A stretch of 64,000 nucleotides of DNA from Vreelandella neptunia (GTDB taxonomy: Bacteria; Pseudomonadota; Gammaproteobacteria; Pseudomonadales; Halomonadaceae): the NCBI RefSeq assembly GCF_034479615.1, contig NZ_CP140255.1:3286001-3350000 (forward strand), given 5' to 3'. This document shows, one piece after another, positions 8,723-17,057 of this stretch. The number at the start of each line of letters is the position of its first letter. Within the stretch, counting starts at the first letter, position 1. A program made the position numbers and the translations under genes. Under the pieces are notes generated by a model. It was not told where the DNA came from. It saw only the letters and a list, made by a program, of their open reading frames with translations, and ran no database searches.

Positions 8723-9655
8723 ATGCTTTCCGGTTTATTGATTGTTCTACTACCGCTTTTTCTTGGCTATCTGGTTCGCGTCCGTTCCACACAGTTACAG
8801 AACTTGATTAACCGAGCAGTTAATAGCTCGGTTTACCTGATTCTGCTGTTCATGGGCATAAGCCTTGCCGGACTTGAAAACCTGACTAGCCAACTTTCGC
8901 GCCTAGGCGGCAACGCGCTACTACTGTTTAGTATTACCACACTGTTTAATTTAGCAGCGTTATGGTGGCTATCACGTCGTTTATCCCTTAAGGCAGGCAA
9001 CTCACCGGTGGTGAAAAATGCTCCGACCAGTAAGCTAGCGGCCATGCAGGGGTCGCTGTTATTGGTCGCCGTGGTGGCAGGGGGCGTTATTGCTGGCCTG
9101 CTGCTAGGGCCACACCTGGGCGAAAGGCTTTTCAACAGCGCAGATTTACTGGCCGAATGGGTGCTCTATCTGCTGCTAGCCCTGATCGGCTGCCAGTTAC
9201 GCAACTCCGGTATGCCACTCAGGCAGATCTTACTCAACCGCATGGGACTGTCGATTGCAGTAACGCTGGCAATAAGTTCGCTGCTGGCAGGCTTGGCTGC
9301 CGCCCCACTGCTCTCATTAAGCTGGAACGAAGGCCTGGCAATGGCGTCCGGCTTCGGTTGGTACTCGCTTTCAGCGATTCTAATTGGTGACCAGCTAGGC
9401 CCGCTGATGGGCGGCGTGGCGTTCTTCAACGACCTGACTCGGGAACTGCTGGCATTTATCCTGATTCCGCTGGTGATCCACCGCCATACTGCACTGGCGA
9501 TTGGCTACGGTGGCGCCACCTCCATGGATTTCACCCTGCCCGTTATTCAGCAGCACGGCGGTGTGGCCTGCGTGCCCATTGCTGTGGTCAGTGGGTTTAT
9601 CCTTTCACTGCTCTCCCCGCCGCTAATTCTGTTTTTTCTTTCGCTATCGGGTTAA
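8723..9655 (+). CDS. lysO: LysO-family L-lysine exporter
   Basis: Integral membrane protein of 310 residues with about eight hydrophobic segments. It matches the LysO (YbjE, formerly DUF340) family, which exports L-lysine and toxic analogues such as thialysine. Diagnostic blocks are GLLIVLLPLFLGYLVRV at the N-terminus, GFGWYSLSAILI in the middle, and GVAFFNDLTRELLAFILIP near the C-terminus with its conserved acidic and basic residues inside the membrane. The gene abuts the DUF3108 gene and its stop overlaps by four bases the stop of the convergent GntR regulator at 9652. Charged intramembrane residues support ion-coupled transport; substrate is inferred from the family. Confidence 0.85.
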   Translation: MLSGLLIVLLPLFLGYLVRVRSTQLQNLINRAVNSSVYLILLFMGISLAGLENLTSQLSRLGGNALLLFSITTLFNLAALWWLSRRLSLKAGNSPVVKNAPTSKLAAMQGSLLLVAVVAGGVIAGLLLGPHLGERLFNSADLLAEWVLYLLLALIGCQLRNSGMPLRQILLNRMGLSIAVTLAISSLLAGLAAAPLLSLSWNEGLAMASGFGWYSLSAILIGDQLGPLMGGVAFFNDLTRELLAFILIPLVIHRHTALAIGYGGATSMDFTLPVIQQHGGVACVPIAVVSGFILSLLSPPLILFFLSLSG

Positions 9656-10362
9656 CCGTTCAGGCAATAAAGCAGTCGTGCGCGCTCTAAATGTTTGCGC
9701 ATCTCCTCTACAGCAGCCTCCTTATTTCCCTGCTCGATGCAGTCAATAATTTTGGCATGCTCCAGCAGGGTAAGATCTTCATTCCCCTCCCAGTGCAGCA
9801 AACTAGCGTGAAAACGTGCTAACCAACCCAGCATGGCCTGGCTAGTTGCCATAAAAATCGGATTGCGGGTTATCCCGGCAATGGCGGTATGAAAGGCCAT
9901 ATCGACCTCGATAAAGGCTTGAGCATCGCCATTTAAATGCCCGCGCTGCTTCTCTAACAGCTCTCTTAAGTGAGCAATATCCTCCGCAGAAGCCTGACCT
10001 GTCGCCTTTTCCACCATGCCCAGTTCAAAGAAGGTGCGCGCCTCTTTAAGTTGTTCAAGCGACTGTGGCGAGCTGGCGAGCATATGGCGAGCGGTTAAAT
10101 CGATCTGCGACATCAACCCTACCGCCGTCGGCTGCAGTACTTTAGGGCGCTGACCATGATTTATTTCGACAAGCCCAATACGTTCGAGTGTTTGCATCGC
10201 CTCACGAATTGCCGGTCTCCCCACACCATAGCTATCCATCAGCTCGCGTTCGGAAGGCAGCGTATCACCAGGCTTGTATTGGCCCGCTTCAATCATTTCA
10301 TACAGTCGATCAAACACCTCATCTGACAGCTTGCGCCGAGTAATTTTAGGGGCTGGTTGCAC
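9652..10362 (-). CDS. GntR/FCD regulator (NanR-like), likely controls the apionate module
   Basis: GntR-family regulator of 236 residues. Residues 10-75 form the winged helix (SDEVFDRLYEMIEAGQYKPG, then LPSERELMDSYGVGRPAIREAMQTLERIGLVE). Residues 95-225 form an FCD effector domain with the metal-binding pattern of acidic and histidine residues (EVDMAFHTAIAG, LLEHAKIID). The head resembles E. coli NanR. It is transcribed away from apnO across 233 bp, the usual arrangement for a local repressor whose ligand is a pathway intermediate. I infer D-apionate or 3-oxo-isoapionate as effector. Its last codon overlaps the end of the convergent lysO gene. Confidence 0.85.
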   Translation of the reverse strand: MQPAPKITRRKLSDEVFDRLYEMIEAGQYKPGDTLPSERELMDSYGVGRPAIREAMQTLERIGLVEINHGQRPKVLQPTAVGLMSQIDLTARHMLASSPQSLEQLKEARTFFELGMVEKATGQASAEDIAHLRELLEKQRGHLNGDAQAFIEVDMAFHTAIAGITRNPIFMATSQAMLGWLARFHASLLHWEGNEDLTLLEHAKIIDCIEQGNKEAAVEEMRKHLERARLLYCLNG

Positions 10363-10498
10363 GGCGATTTCTCCTCACAAGCCAAACAGCGGCTTGGTTA
10401 TCCAATGAGCGTCAGCAGTCTAACGCTGCACTACTGCAAATGGGACAAAATTTACTTAAATACGACCAAAGCAGCATTTGACAGACTGCTATAGATAT

Positions 10499-10510
10499 TA
10501 TGTCATCATA
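10499..10510. promoter_or_regulatory. Candidate operator between the GntR regulator and apnO
   Basis: The 12-bp sequence TATGTCATCATA has inverted half-sites TATG/CATA around a 4-nt centre, 86 bp before apnO. A TTGACA hexamer lies at 10478-10483, but I do not see a matching -10 box at normal spacing. Short palindromes like this occur by chance, so this is only a candidate site for the divergent FCD regulator. Confidence 0.3.
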
Positions 10511-10595
10511 CCAGTTGCCGAGCAATCAGCTCTCCTCTTTTAAAGCTCGGCCAATACATGGTTAACGCCATGCAACCTCTTTACTGGAGTCTACT

Positions 10596-11423
10596 ATGAC
10601 CACCATTGCCCTTATCGGCGCAGGCGGAAAGATGGGTTATCGCCTGTCGAGCAACCTGCAACGATCGGATTACACCGTCAGCCACGTTGAATTGAGTGAC
10701 GCAGGCCGCCAGCGGCTATCAGAAGGCCTAGGGATTAGCTGCGTAGATGCCCACCAGGCGATTCCCGATGCTCAGGTGGTGATACTAGCGGTTCCCGACA
10801 CGCTAGTAGGCCGCGTCGCGGAAGAGTTATCCCCACTGATGGCCAGCGGTACCATGGTGATCACCCTGGATGCCGCCGCTCCTTTTGCCGGCCACCTGCC
10901 CAGCCGTGACGACTTGGTCTACTTCGTGACGCACCCTTGCCACCCGCCGATCTTCAATGATGAAACGGATCTAGATGCCAAGCGTGACTACTTTGGCGGC
11001 GCCAAGGCTAAGCAGCACATCGTCAATGCCCTGATGCAGGGGCCCGAAGAGCTTTATGCATTAGGCGAAGCGATCGCGAAAACCATCTATGCCCCGGTGG
11101 TTCGCTCGCATCGAGTGTCGGTTGAGCAGATGGCACTGCTTGAGCCCGGCCTTTCTGAAACCGTATGCGCCACGCTGCTGGTAGTAATGCGCGAAGCAAT
11201 GGATGAAGTCGTCGCCCGCGGCGTTGACCAAGAGTGCGCGCGCGACTTTTTGCTCGGCCATATGAATATTCTGGCGGCAGTCATTTTCGAGGAGCAGCCC
11301 GGCGTGTTCTCCGATGCCTGCAATAAAGCAATTGAGAATGGCAAGCCCCAGTTGATGCGCGATGACTGGAAACGCGTATTTGAGCCTGAGGAAATTGCCG
11401 AAAGCATTCGGCGTATTACCTAG
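10596..11423 (+). CDS. apnO: ApnO-like D-apionate oxidoisomerase
   Basis: NAD-dependent dehydrogenase of 275 residues with an N-terminal Rossmann domain (IALIGAGGKMG, residues 4-14; ILAVPDTLVG about 63-72) and a helical C-terminal domain of the 6-phosphogluconate-dehydrogenase type. The block FVTHPCHPPIFNDETD is characteristic of the group that contains D-apionate oxidoisomerase ApnO. ApnO converts D-apionate to 3-oxo-isoapionate, the substrate of OiaK. The start at 10596 has GGAG seven bases upstream. It leads an apparent operon with a TRAP transporter, an OiaX-type RuBisCO-like protein and an OiaK-type kinase, which is the known apionate pathway set. The name rests on family resemblance plus this context. 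Confidence 0.8.
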   Translation: MTTIALIGAGGKMGYRLSSNLQRSDYTVSHVELSDAGRQRLSEGLGISCVDAHQAIPDAQVVILAVPDTLVGRVAEELSPLMASGTMVITLDAAAPFAGHLPSRDDLVYFVTHPCHPPIFNDETDLDAKRDYFGGAKAKQHIVNALMQGPEELYALGEAIAKTIYAPVVRSHRVSVEQMALLEPGLSETVCATLLVVMREAMDEVVARGVDQECARDFLLGHMNILAAVIFEEQPGVFSDACNKAIENGKPQLMRDDWKRVFEPEEIAESIRRIT

Positions 11424-11482
11424 GGTTAATGCGACATAAACACCTCAGCTCTACCGCTAATTACAACAAACTGGAGTAGAAC

Positions 11483-12481
11483 ATGACCTCTTACAAGCTC
11501 AACAAAATATCAGTCAGCATTGCGGCCACCCTCGCCTCAGCCCTTGTACTGACCGCCAGCACCTCAGCGTTTGCAGTTCAAGAGATGAACCTAGCGTTCA
11601 CGCCGCCACTCAACTCCCACTATGGTGAGGCGGGCCAAGCGTTTGCCGAAGAGATTGACCGGCTTAGCGACGGGGAATTTAAAATCAATCTGCGCCCTGC
11701 CAGTGCATTAGGCGGCGAGCGCGACGTGCTTGAAGGCCTTCAGATCGGTTCAGTAGAGCTGACGCTAACCTCCACCGGCCCTATCGGCAATTTCGTACCC
11801 TCGGTTTACGCTCTGGATTTTCCTTTCCTCTTCCGCGACTACGATCACGCCCATAAAGTGCTGGATGGCGAGATTGGTCAATCGTTACTGGAGGAATTCG
11901 AAGACGAAGGCTTAATTGGTTTGGCCTGGGCAGAAAACGGTTTTCGGCACCTCACCAATAGCGTGCGTCCTGTTGAAACGCCCGAAGACATGGAAGGCAT
12001 GAAGATTCGCACCATGGAGAATCAGGTGCACCTGGAAACCTTCAAAGCCTTGGGCGCCGCACCAACACCCATTTCTTGGACAGAAGTCATTACGGCACTT
12101 CAGCAAGGCACCATCGACGGCCAAGAAAACCCGATCCCCATTTTGACCGTGAATAGTATGTGGGAGATCCAGGATTACCTGACACTGACTGGCCATGTTT
12201 ACTCCCCCACGGCCCTGGTAATGTCCAAAATCTACTGGGATGACCTGAGTGAAGAGCAGCAGGGCTGGTTCCGAGAGGCCGCCCAGGTAGCCGCCCAAAC
12301 CTCACGCGATGCCGTTCAGCGTATTGAAGAGGAAGGCGTTGATTTGCTTCGCAGTCATGGCATGGAAGTGGTGACCGAGATCGACTACGAGCAGTTCCGT
12401 GCCGCCGCCGAACCTGCCTACGAACGCTACGCCGACCAGTATGGCAGTGAACTACTAGAGCGTATCCGCGCAACCGAGTGA
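11483..12481 (+). CDS. TRAP transporter substrate-binding protein DctP (apionate module)
   Basis: Periplasmic binding protein of 332 residues for a tripartite ATP-independent transporter. A signal peptide occupies about residues 1-31 (hydrophobic VSIAATLASALVLTAS, cleavage after AFA). The DctP fold shows WAENGFRHLTNS and EGMKIRTM, whose arginine normally clamps a substrate carboxylate, followed by GTIDGQENP. This supports an organic acid ligand, consistent with apionate or 3-oxo-isoapionate. Start at 11483 behind GGAG. It is 59 bp after apnO, and a terminator-like hairpin separates it from dctQ, suggesting the binding protein is made in excess. Confidence 0.9.
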   Translation: MTSYKLNKISVSIAATLASALVLTASTSAFAVQEMNLAFTPPLNSHYGEAGQAFAEEIDRLSDGEFKINLRPASALGGERDVLEGLQIGSVELTLTSTGPIGNFVPSVYALDFPFLFRDYDHAHKVLDGEIGQSLLEEFEDEGLIGLAWAENGFRHLTNSVRPVETPEDMEGMKIRTMENQVHLETFKALGAAPTPISWTEVITALQQGTIDGQENPIPILTVNSMWEIQDYLTLTGHVYSPTALVMSKIYWDDLSEEQQGWFREAAQVAAQTSRDAVQRIEEEGVDLLRSHGMEVVTEIDYEQFRAAAEPAYERYADQYGSELLERIRATE

Positions 12482-12498
12482 GCCATCCTCTGCTGTAT

Positions 12499-12516
12499 GC
12501 CTCCCTTTCGGGAGGC
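12499..12516 (+). terminator. Stem-loop between dctP and dctQ
   Basis: A perfect 7-bp stem (GCCTCCC / GGGAGGC) with a TTTC loop is followed by ATTTTCT, 17 bases after the dctP stop. It probably causes partial termination or protects the dctP message, so that binding protein exceeds membrane subunits. Confidence 0.7.
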
Positions 12517-12546
12517 ATTTTCTCCCCGACGATGAGGTTTACGCTT

Positions 12547-13077
12547 ATGTTGTCGCTACTGAATAGCTTGGCCCAGGGGCTCATCAAGCTCACTCATAAT
12601 CTTGCCGCAATACTCCTCGCCATTGCGGTCACCTTAGTCTCGTACCAAGTCTTTACCCGTTTTATTCTCGGCGACCCAGCCGCTTGGTCGGAAATCCTGG
12701 CGCGAGGATTAATTATCTGGAGCGTGTTTTTAGTTAGCGCAGCGGCTTTTTGGTATGGCGCCATGATCTCCATTGACCTTTTCCTTGATCGCTTGCCGCC
12801 GCGTTTGCGCATTTATGGCCAGCGTTTAGTGTGCACTGCCGTATTAACACTGTTGGCTATTCTTGTCTGGCAGGGGTACCTGATCACCTTGCGCGTCTCT
12901 GGGCAGCAAATCGCCATGCTCGAAATTCCTATGTCCTGGTTCTATGCCGCTATACCCACTGGCTGCGCCGTCGCCATCGTCGCAGTGGTTGCGCGCCAGC
13001 TCTGTGCCGAGTATCAGCATCATCACGGCCAGCATCGCACGAGTCCTATCCGTACTGATGTAGGAGAAACGCTATGA
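12547..13077 (+). CDS. TRAP transporter small permease DctQ (apionate module)
   Basis: Small membrane subunit of 176 residues with four hydrophobic helices, the DctQ pattern. Typical elements are the first helix LLAIAVTLVSYQVFTRF, the block WSEILARGLIIWSVFL, and a WFYAAIPTG motif before the last helix. It anchors the large permease and helps dock the binding protein. I chose ATG 12547 because GAGG at 12534-12537 is nine bases upstream; the longer frame from GTG 12478 would translate through the stem-loop. The stop overlaps the dctM start (ATGA). Confidence 0.85.
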   Translation: MLSLLNSLAQGLIKLTHNLAAILLAIAVTLVSYQVFTRFILGDPAAWSEILARGLIIWSVFLVSAAAFWYGAMISIDLFLDRLPPRLRIYGQRLVCTAVLTLLAILVWQGYLITLRVSGQQIAMLEIPMSWFYAAIPTGCAVAIVAVVARQLCAEYQHHHGQHRTSPIRTDVGETL

Positions 13078-14348
13078 ATCTGGCGATCGGCTCAGCGTTA
13101 ATCGCGCTGTTTGCCCTTTCGATACCGATTGCGATTGCCATCGCCTTAACCGCAGTGATTGGCCTTTATTTCTTCAGCAGCGTTCCGCTTCTGGTCGTCC
13201 CCCAGCGTATGTTCGTGGGGTTGGATAGCTTTCCGCTCATGGCGGTGCCGTTCTTTATTTTAGCCGGCCATATCATGAGCAACGGCGGCATTGCCACTCG
13301 TATGGTCGAGTTTGCCCGCTCGCTGGTGGGTGGTATTCAGGGCGGCTTAGCCTGCACCTGTGTGGTTACCTGCATGATGTTTGCAGCCATTTCAGGCTCC
13401 AGTGTGGCCACCACCTTTGCCATCGGCGCCATCTTGATTCCAGCCATGGTAGCCCGTGGCTACCCGCCACCGATGGCCGCCTCTATCCAGGCCTCTTCCG
13501 CGGAACTGGGTATCATCATTCCGCCTTCCGTACCATTGATCCTCTACGGTGTCAGCACAGAAACCTCCATTACACAGCTATTTCTCGCTGGCTTTGGCCC
13601 CGGCCTAATGATCGGGCTAGCCTTGATTGTAATGGTCGTTATTTGGTGCCGCTTAAAAGGCTACGGCACCCAGGATGGTGATTTACGCTCGCCCGTCTGG
13701 CCCGCATTTCGCAGTGCCTTTCTCGCTCTGCTAATGCCGGTCATTATCATTGGCGGGATTTATGGTGGCATCTTTACCCCCACCGAAGCCTCCGCGGTGG
13801 CAGTAATGTATGGGCTGTTTTTAGGCATGGTGGTTTATCGCACCATCAAACTAAGTGATCTGCCGCGCATTTTTCGCGAGAGCGCGCTATCGGCAGGTTC
13901 GATCATGCTGATTATCGCCGCGGCCTCGATTCTTAGTTTTGTAATTGGACGCTCTGGACTAGCTAGCGACATCGGCGCCTGGGCACAAAACACTTTTGAT
14001 AATCGCTACACCTTCCTACTAGCCATCAATATGTTGCTACTGGTGGTCGGAATGTTTATCGAAACCTCCGCCGCCATTTTAATTCTTGCCCCCATCTTGG
14101 CCCCCATTGCGATTGGGTTCGGCATTGACCCAGTGCATTTCGGCATCGTAATCGTCGTGAATTTAGCGTTGGGTATGTTTACCCCGCCTCTAGGGGTGAA
14201 TCTTTTTGCCGCCGCGCAAGTAGCCAAGCTGCCCGTTGAACAACTATTTCGCTTTTTGTTGCCACCGGTACTCACCATCATCACCTGCCTGATGCTGATT
14301 ACCTATGTGCCGATGATCTCGCTTTTTCTGCGCGATCTCCTTTTTTGA
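13074..14348 (+). CDS. TRAP transporter large permease DctM (apionate module)
   Basis: Large membrane subunit of 424 residues with about twelve helices, the sodium-coupled transport unit of a TRAP system. DctM hallmarks are MAVPFFILAGHIM (about residues 55-67), the gly/ser-rich AAISGSSVATTFAIG (about 107-121), and GIIIPPSVPLILYGV (about 147-161). The C-terminal half repeats the fold (MFIETSAAILILAPIL, then NLALGMFTPPLGVNLF). It overlaps dctQ by four bases and is followed after 18 bp by oiaX, so transporter and enzymes are co-transcribed. Confidence 0.92.
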   Translation: MNLAIGSALIALFALSIPIAIAIALTAVIGLYFFSSVPLLVVPQRMFVGLDSFPLMAVPFFILAGHIMSNGGIATRMVEFARSLVGGIQGGLACTCVVTCMMFAAISGSSVATTFAIGAILIPAMVARGYPPPMAASIQASSAELGIIIPPSVPLILYGVSTETSITQLFLAGFGPGLMIGLALIVMVVIWCRLKGYGTQDGDLRSPVWPAFRSAFLALLMPVIIIGGIYGGIFTPTEASAVAVMYGLFLGMVVYRTIKLSDLPRIFRESALSAGSIMLIIAAASILSFVIGRSGLASDIGAWAQNTFDNRYTFLLAINMLLLVVGMFIETSAAILILAPILAPIAIGFGIDPVHFGIVIVVNLALGMFTPPLGVNLFAAAQVAKLPVEQLFRFLLPPVLTIITCLMLITYVPMISLFLRDLLF

Positions 14349-14366
14349 ACTGCCGGAGTCTAATTG

Positions 14367-15635
14367 ATGAGCACACGCATTCACGCCCGCTACCTGATTG
14401 AGACGCCCTACCCGGTTGAGCACGCGGCTCAAGTCATGGCCGGTGAGCAGTCGTCCGGCACTTTTACTCGCTTAGCCAATGAAACCGATGCCTTGAGGGC
14501 AGCCCATGGGGCCGTCGTCGAAAATATTGAGACACTGGAGGCGGTAGGGGCACCTTCGCTGCCCATGCGCGCTGATTTGGCGCCGCAAGGCCACGCTCTG
14601 TTTCAGCGCGCACTAGTGGAGCTCTCCTGGCCGCTGGAAAACATGGGCCCCTCCCTGCCGAATCTAGTGTCTACCGTTGCGGGCAACCTGTTTGAGCTCA
14701 AAGAGTTTTCTGCACTGAAGCTACTGGATATCGACTTACCCAGCGCCTTCGCAGGCGCCTACCCTGGCCCACAATTTGGGATGTCGGGCACACGCCAGCT
14801 AACCGGTATTACCAGCGGCCCACTAATAGGCACCATTATTAAGCCCAGCGTGGGGTTATCTCCGACTGAAACCGCTGACATGGTGGCGCAACTTGTGGCG
14901 GGAGGTATTGATTTTATTAAAGACGACGAGCTGCAGGCCAACGGCCCCCATAACCCGCTGCGAGCGCGCGTCGATGCCATCATGCCGATTATCAACGCCC
15001 ATGCTGAGCGCACCGGTAAAAAGGTGATGTACGCCTTTAATATCAGTGGTGATATCGACGAGATGCGCGCTCAGCATGACTACGTGGTGGCTGCTGGCGG
15101 CAGTTGCGTCATGGTCGCTGTTAACAGCGTTGGCTTAGCAGGTGTTGCGCACTTACGCCGCCACTGCCAGGTAGCGCTACATGGCCACCGCGCCGGCTGG
15201 GGCATGTTAAGCCGTTCACCTCACTTGGGGATGGCATTCGACGCTTACCATAAACTGTGGCGGCTAGCGGGAGTGGATCATATCCACGTTAATGGTCTAC
15301 GCAATAAATTCAGCGAAGAGGACGCTAGTGTGATTAATAGCGCTCGCGCCTGCCAAGCAGCGATGTTTGAAGCACCTGCAGCGGGTTATCAGATTATGCC
15401 GGTCTTCTCTTCGGGGCAAAGCGCCTCCCAAGTGGCTGATACCTATCAGGCACTTGGCAATAGTGATCTGATTTACTGCTGTGGCGGCGGCATTATGGCC
15501 CACCCCGGCGGCATTTCTGGCGGGGTCGCCAGCCTGCGTCAGGCGTGGCAAGCCGCCATGGCGGGCATCCCGCTGGCAACCTATGCCCGTGAGCACCAAG
15601 AACTTGCCCAGGCCATGGAGACCTTTAGCGTATGA
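14367..15635 (+). CDS. oiaX: RuBisCO-like protein, OiaX-type 3-oxo-isoapionate-4-phosphate decarboxylase
   Basis: Form IV RuBisCO-like protein of 422 residues. OiaX decarboxylates 3-oxo-isoapionate 4-phosphate to L-erythrulose 1-phosphate. The barrel keeps the RuBisCO metal and acid-base framework: IIKPSVG (Lys159), DFIKDDE with the carbamate lysine Lys185 plus Asp187 and Glu188, HGHRAGWG in place of HMHRA, HVNGLRNKF with a loop-6 lysine, and GGGIMAHPGG for the phosphate. The N-terminal domain differs from photosynthetic enzymes, and the small-subunit contact regions are absent. ATG 14367 follows GGAG at nine bases; the upstream in-frame TTG is unlikely. The last codons overlap oiaK (ATGA). 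Other RLPs act in methionine salvage, but none of those partners is nearby. Confidence 0.85.
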   Translation: MSTRIHARYLIETPYPVEHAAQVMAGEQSSGTFTRLANETDALRAAHGAVVENIETLEAVGAPSLPMRADLAPQGHALFQRALVELSWPLENMGPSLPNLVSTVAGNLFELKEFSALKLLDIDLPSAFAGAYPGPQFGMSGTRQLTGITSGPLIGTIIKPSVGLSPTETADMVAQLVAGGIDFIKDDELQANGPHNPLRARVDAIMPIINAHAERTGKKVMYAFNISGDIDEMRAQHDYVVAAGGSCVMVAVNSVGLAGVAHLRRHCQVALHGHRAGWGMLSRSPHLGMAFDAYHKLWRLAGVDHIHVNGLRNKFSEEDASVINSARACQAAMFEAPAAGYQIMPVFSSGQSASQVADTYQALGNSDLIYCCGGGIMAHPGGISGGVASLRQAWQAAMAGIPLATYAREHQELAQAMETFSV

Positions 15636-16969
15636 ACACGCCTCTTCTTCTCTCCTATTACGGCGATGACCTCACTGGTTCGACCGATGTGATGGAAGCG
15701 TTAAGCCTGAACGGGGTGGAAACAGTGCTTTTTCTGGCACCGCCCAGCGAAGAGCAATTAGCTCCCTTTGCCGATTACCTAGCGATTGGCCTAGCGGGTA
15801 CCAGCCGCAGCGAATCACCTGAGTGGATGGAAACACACCTCACCAATGCCCTGGCATGGTTGAAATCCCTTAACGCCTCGCTGTGTCACTACAAGGTGTG
15901 CTCCACCTTCGATAGCGCGCCGAATATTGGCAATATCGGCAAAGCGCTGGAAATAGGCAAAGCCCTGTTCGCGCAAAGCTGCGTGCCCCTGGTGGTCGGT
16001 GCCCCTCAACTAAAGCGCTATACCGTTTTTGGCCAACATTTTGCCGCCTTCGATGGCGAGGTTCACCGTATTGATCGTCACCCTGTAATGAGCCGCCATC
16101 CAGTAACGCCCATGGCAGAAGCCGATTTAAGGCTTCATTTGGCTAAACAAACCCGACTCTCCATCGGTTTAGCCGACGTACTGTGCATCGAATCAGCCAA
16201 TACCGGTTCCCAGGTTGACCAACTAAGCCGCTCGAATGACGTATTGCTCTACGACACGCTGAACCGCAACCATCAGGTAAAAGTGGGCGCACAGCTATGG
16301 CGAACGCGCTCGCCCGCTGGCAGCTATGTGGTGGGTTCGTCCGCCATAGAGTATGCGTTAGTAGATACTTGGCGAGAACAGGCCCTCATTCCCGTAAGCC
16401 CACCGCTGTTCTCCTCTCCTGGAGCGGTTGAACAAATTGCCGTGGTGTCGGGCAGTTGCTCTGAAGTAACTGCCCGGCAAATTCGACACGCGGAAACCAG
16501 AGGGTTTCGCGCTATTGCCATTGATGTCGTCAAACTTATCGACCCTCTGACGCATGCCGACACCATGAACAAGGCATTGAAAGAGGCTATCGAGGCACTC
16601 AGTCAGAACAAAAGCGTCATTGTGTATACGGCCATGGGGCCAAACAGCGATGCGGATGCTGTGCATCAGGGCGGGGAAAAGGCGCGCCACCTTATTGGTC
16701 GCTCTTTAGGTCAGTTATTACGCCAAATGGTAGAAGCCTATAGGCTTCAGCGCATAGTGATCGCTGGGGGCGACACTTCCAGCCATGCACTTAGCCAACT
16801 TGGCGTACACGCCCTTACCACGCGCCTACCGCTGCCGGAAACGCCGGGCTCACCGCTCTGCACCGCTCATAGCGACCAGCCAGCCTTTGATGGTTTGGAA
16901 GTCGCCTTAAAAGGCGGGCAGATCGGCAGTGAAAGCTACTTTGTGACTATTCGTGATGGCATAACCTAG
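15632..16969 (+). CDS. oiaK: DUF1537 four-carbon acid sugar kinase, OiaK-type 3-oxo-isoapionate kinase
   Basis: ATP-dependent acid-sugar kinase of 445 residues. The N-terminal substrate domain opens with YYGDDLTGSTDVMEAL (residues 9-24), the family signature. The C-terminal nucleotide-binding domain carries VVSGSCSEVTARQI (about 268-281) and IVIAGGDTSSHAL (about 375-387). In the apionate pathway OiaK phosphorylates 3-oxo-isoapionate to give the substrate for OiaX. The overlap with oiaX by four bases implies coupled translation. Other members (DenD, OtnK) act on tetronates, but those travel with aldolases and isomerases that are missing here. No terminator is obvious in the 88 bp that follow. 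Confidence 0.85.
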   Translation: MNTPLLLSYYGDDLTGSTDVMEALSLNGVETVLFLAPPSEEQLAPFADYLAIGLAGTSRSESPEWMETHLTNALAWLKSLNASLCHYKVCSTFDSAPNIGNIGKALEIGKALFAQSCVPLVVGAPQLKRYTVFGQHFAAFDGEVHRIDRHPVMSRHPVTPMAEADLRLHLAKQTRLSIGLADVLCIESANTGSQVDQLSRSNDVLLYDTLNRNHQVKVGAQLWRTRSPAGSYVVGSSAIEYALVDTWREQALIPVSPPLFSSPGAVEQIAVVSGSCSEVTARQIRHAETRGFRAIAIDVVKLIDPLTHADTMNKALKEAIEALSQNKSVIVYTAMGPNSDADAVHQGGEKARHLIGRSLGQLLRQMVEAYRLQRIVIAGGDTSSHALSQLGVHALTTRLPLPETPGSPLCTAHSDQPAFDGLEVALKGGQIGSESYFVTIRDGIT

Positions 16970-17057
16970 GCGTCTTAACCCCACTAGTGTTGTAACGACC
17001 TGAATTCGGTAGGATTGGCGTCATCGCTCGTTTCGCTGCCCAGGATGCCCACTCCCC

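Noticed and set aside
10596..11423. 6-phosphogluconate dehydrogenase
   Set aside because: The protein is far shorter than Gnd and carries the FVTHPCHPPIF block of the ApnO group.
12478..12546. Extended dctQ start at GTG 12478
   Set aside because: It would translate through the stem-loop and lacks the GAGG site that precedes ATG 12547.
14367..15635. True ribulose-1,5-bisphosphate carboxylase
   Set aside because: The N-terminal domain and the HMHRA-type segment differ, no small subunit or phosphoribulokinase is near, and the neighbours fit the OiaX pathway.
14367..16969. Methionine-salvage or tetronate (DenD/OtnK) pathway for the RLP and DUF1537 genes
   Set aside because: None of the partner enzymes of those pathways is present, whereas ApnO is.
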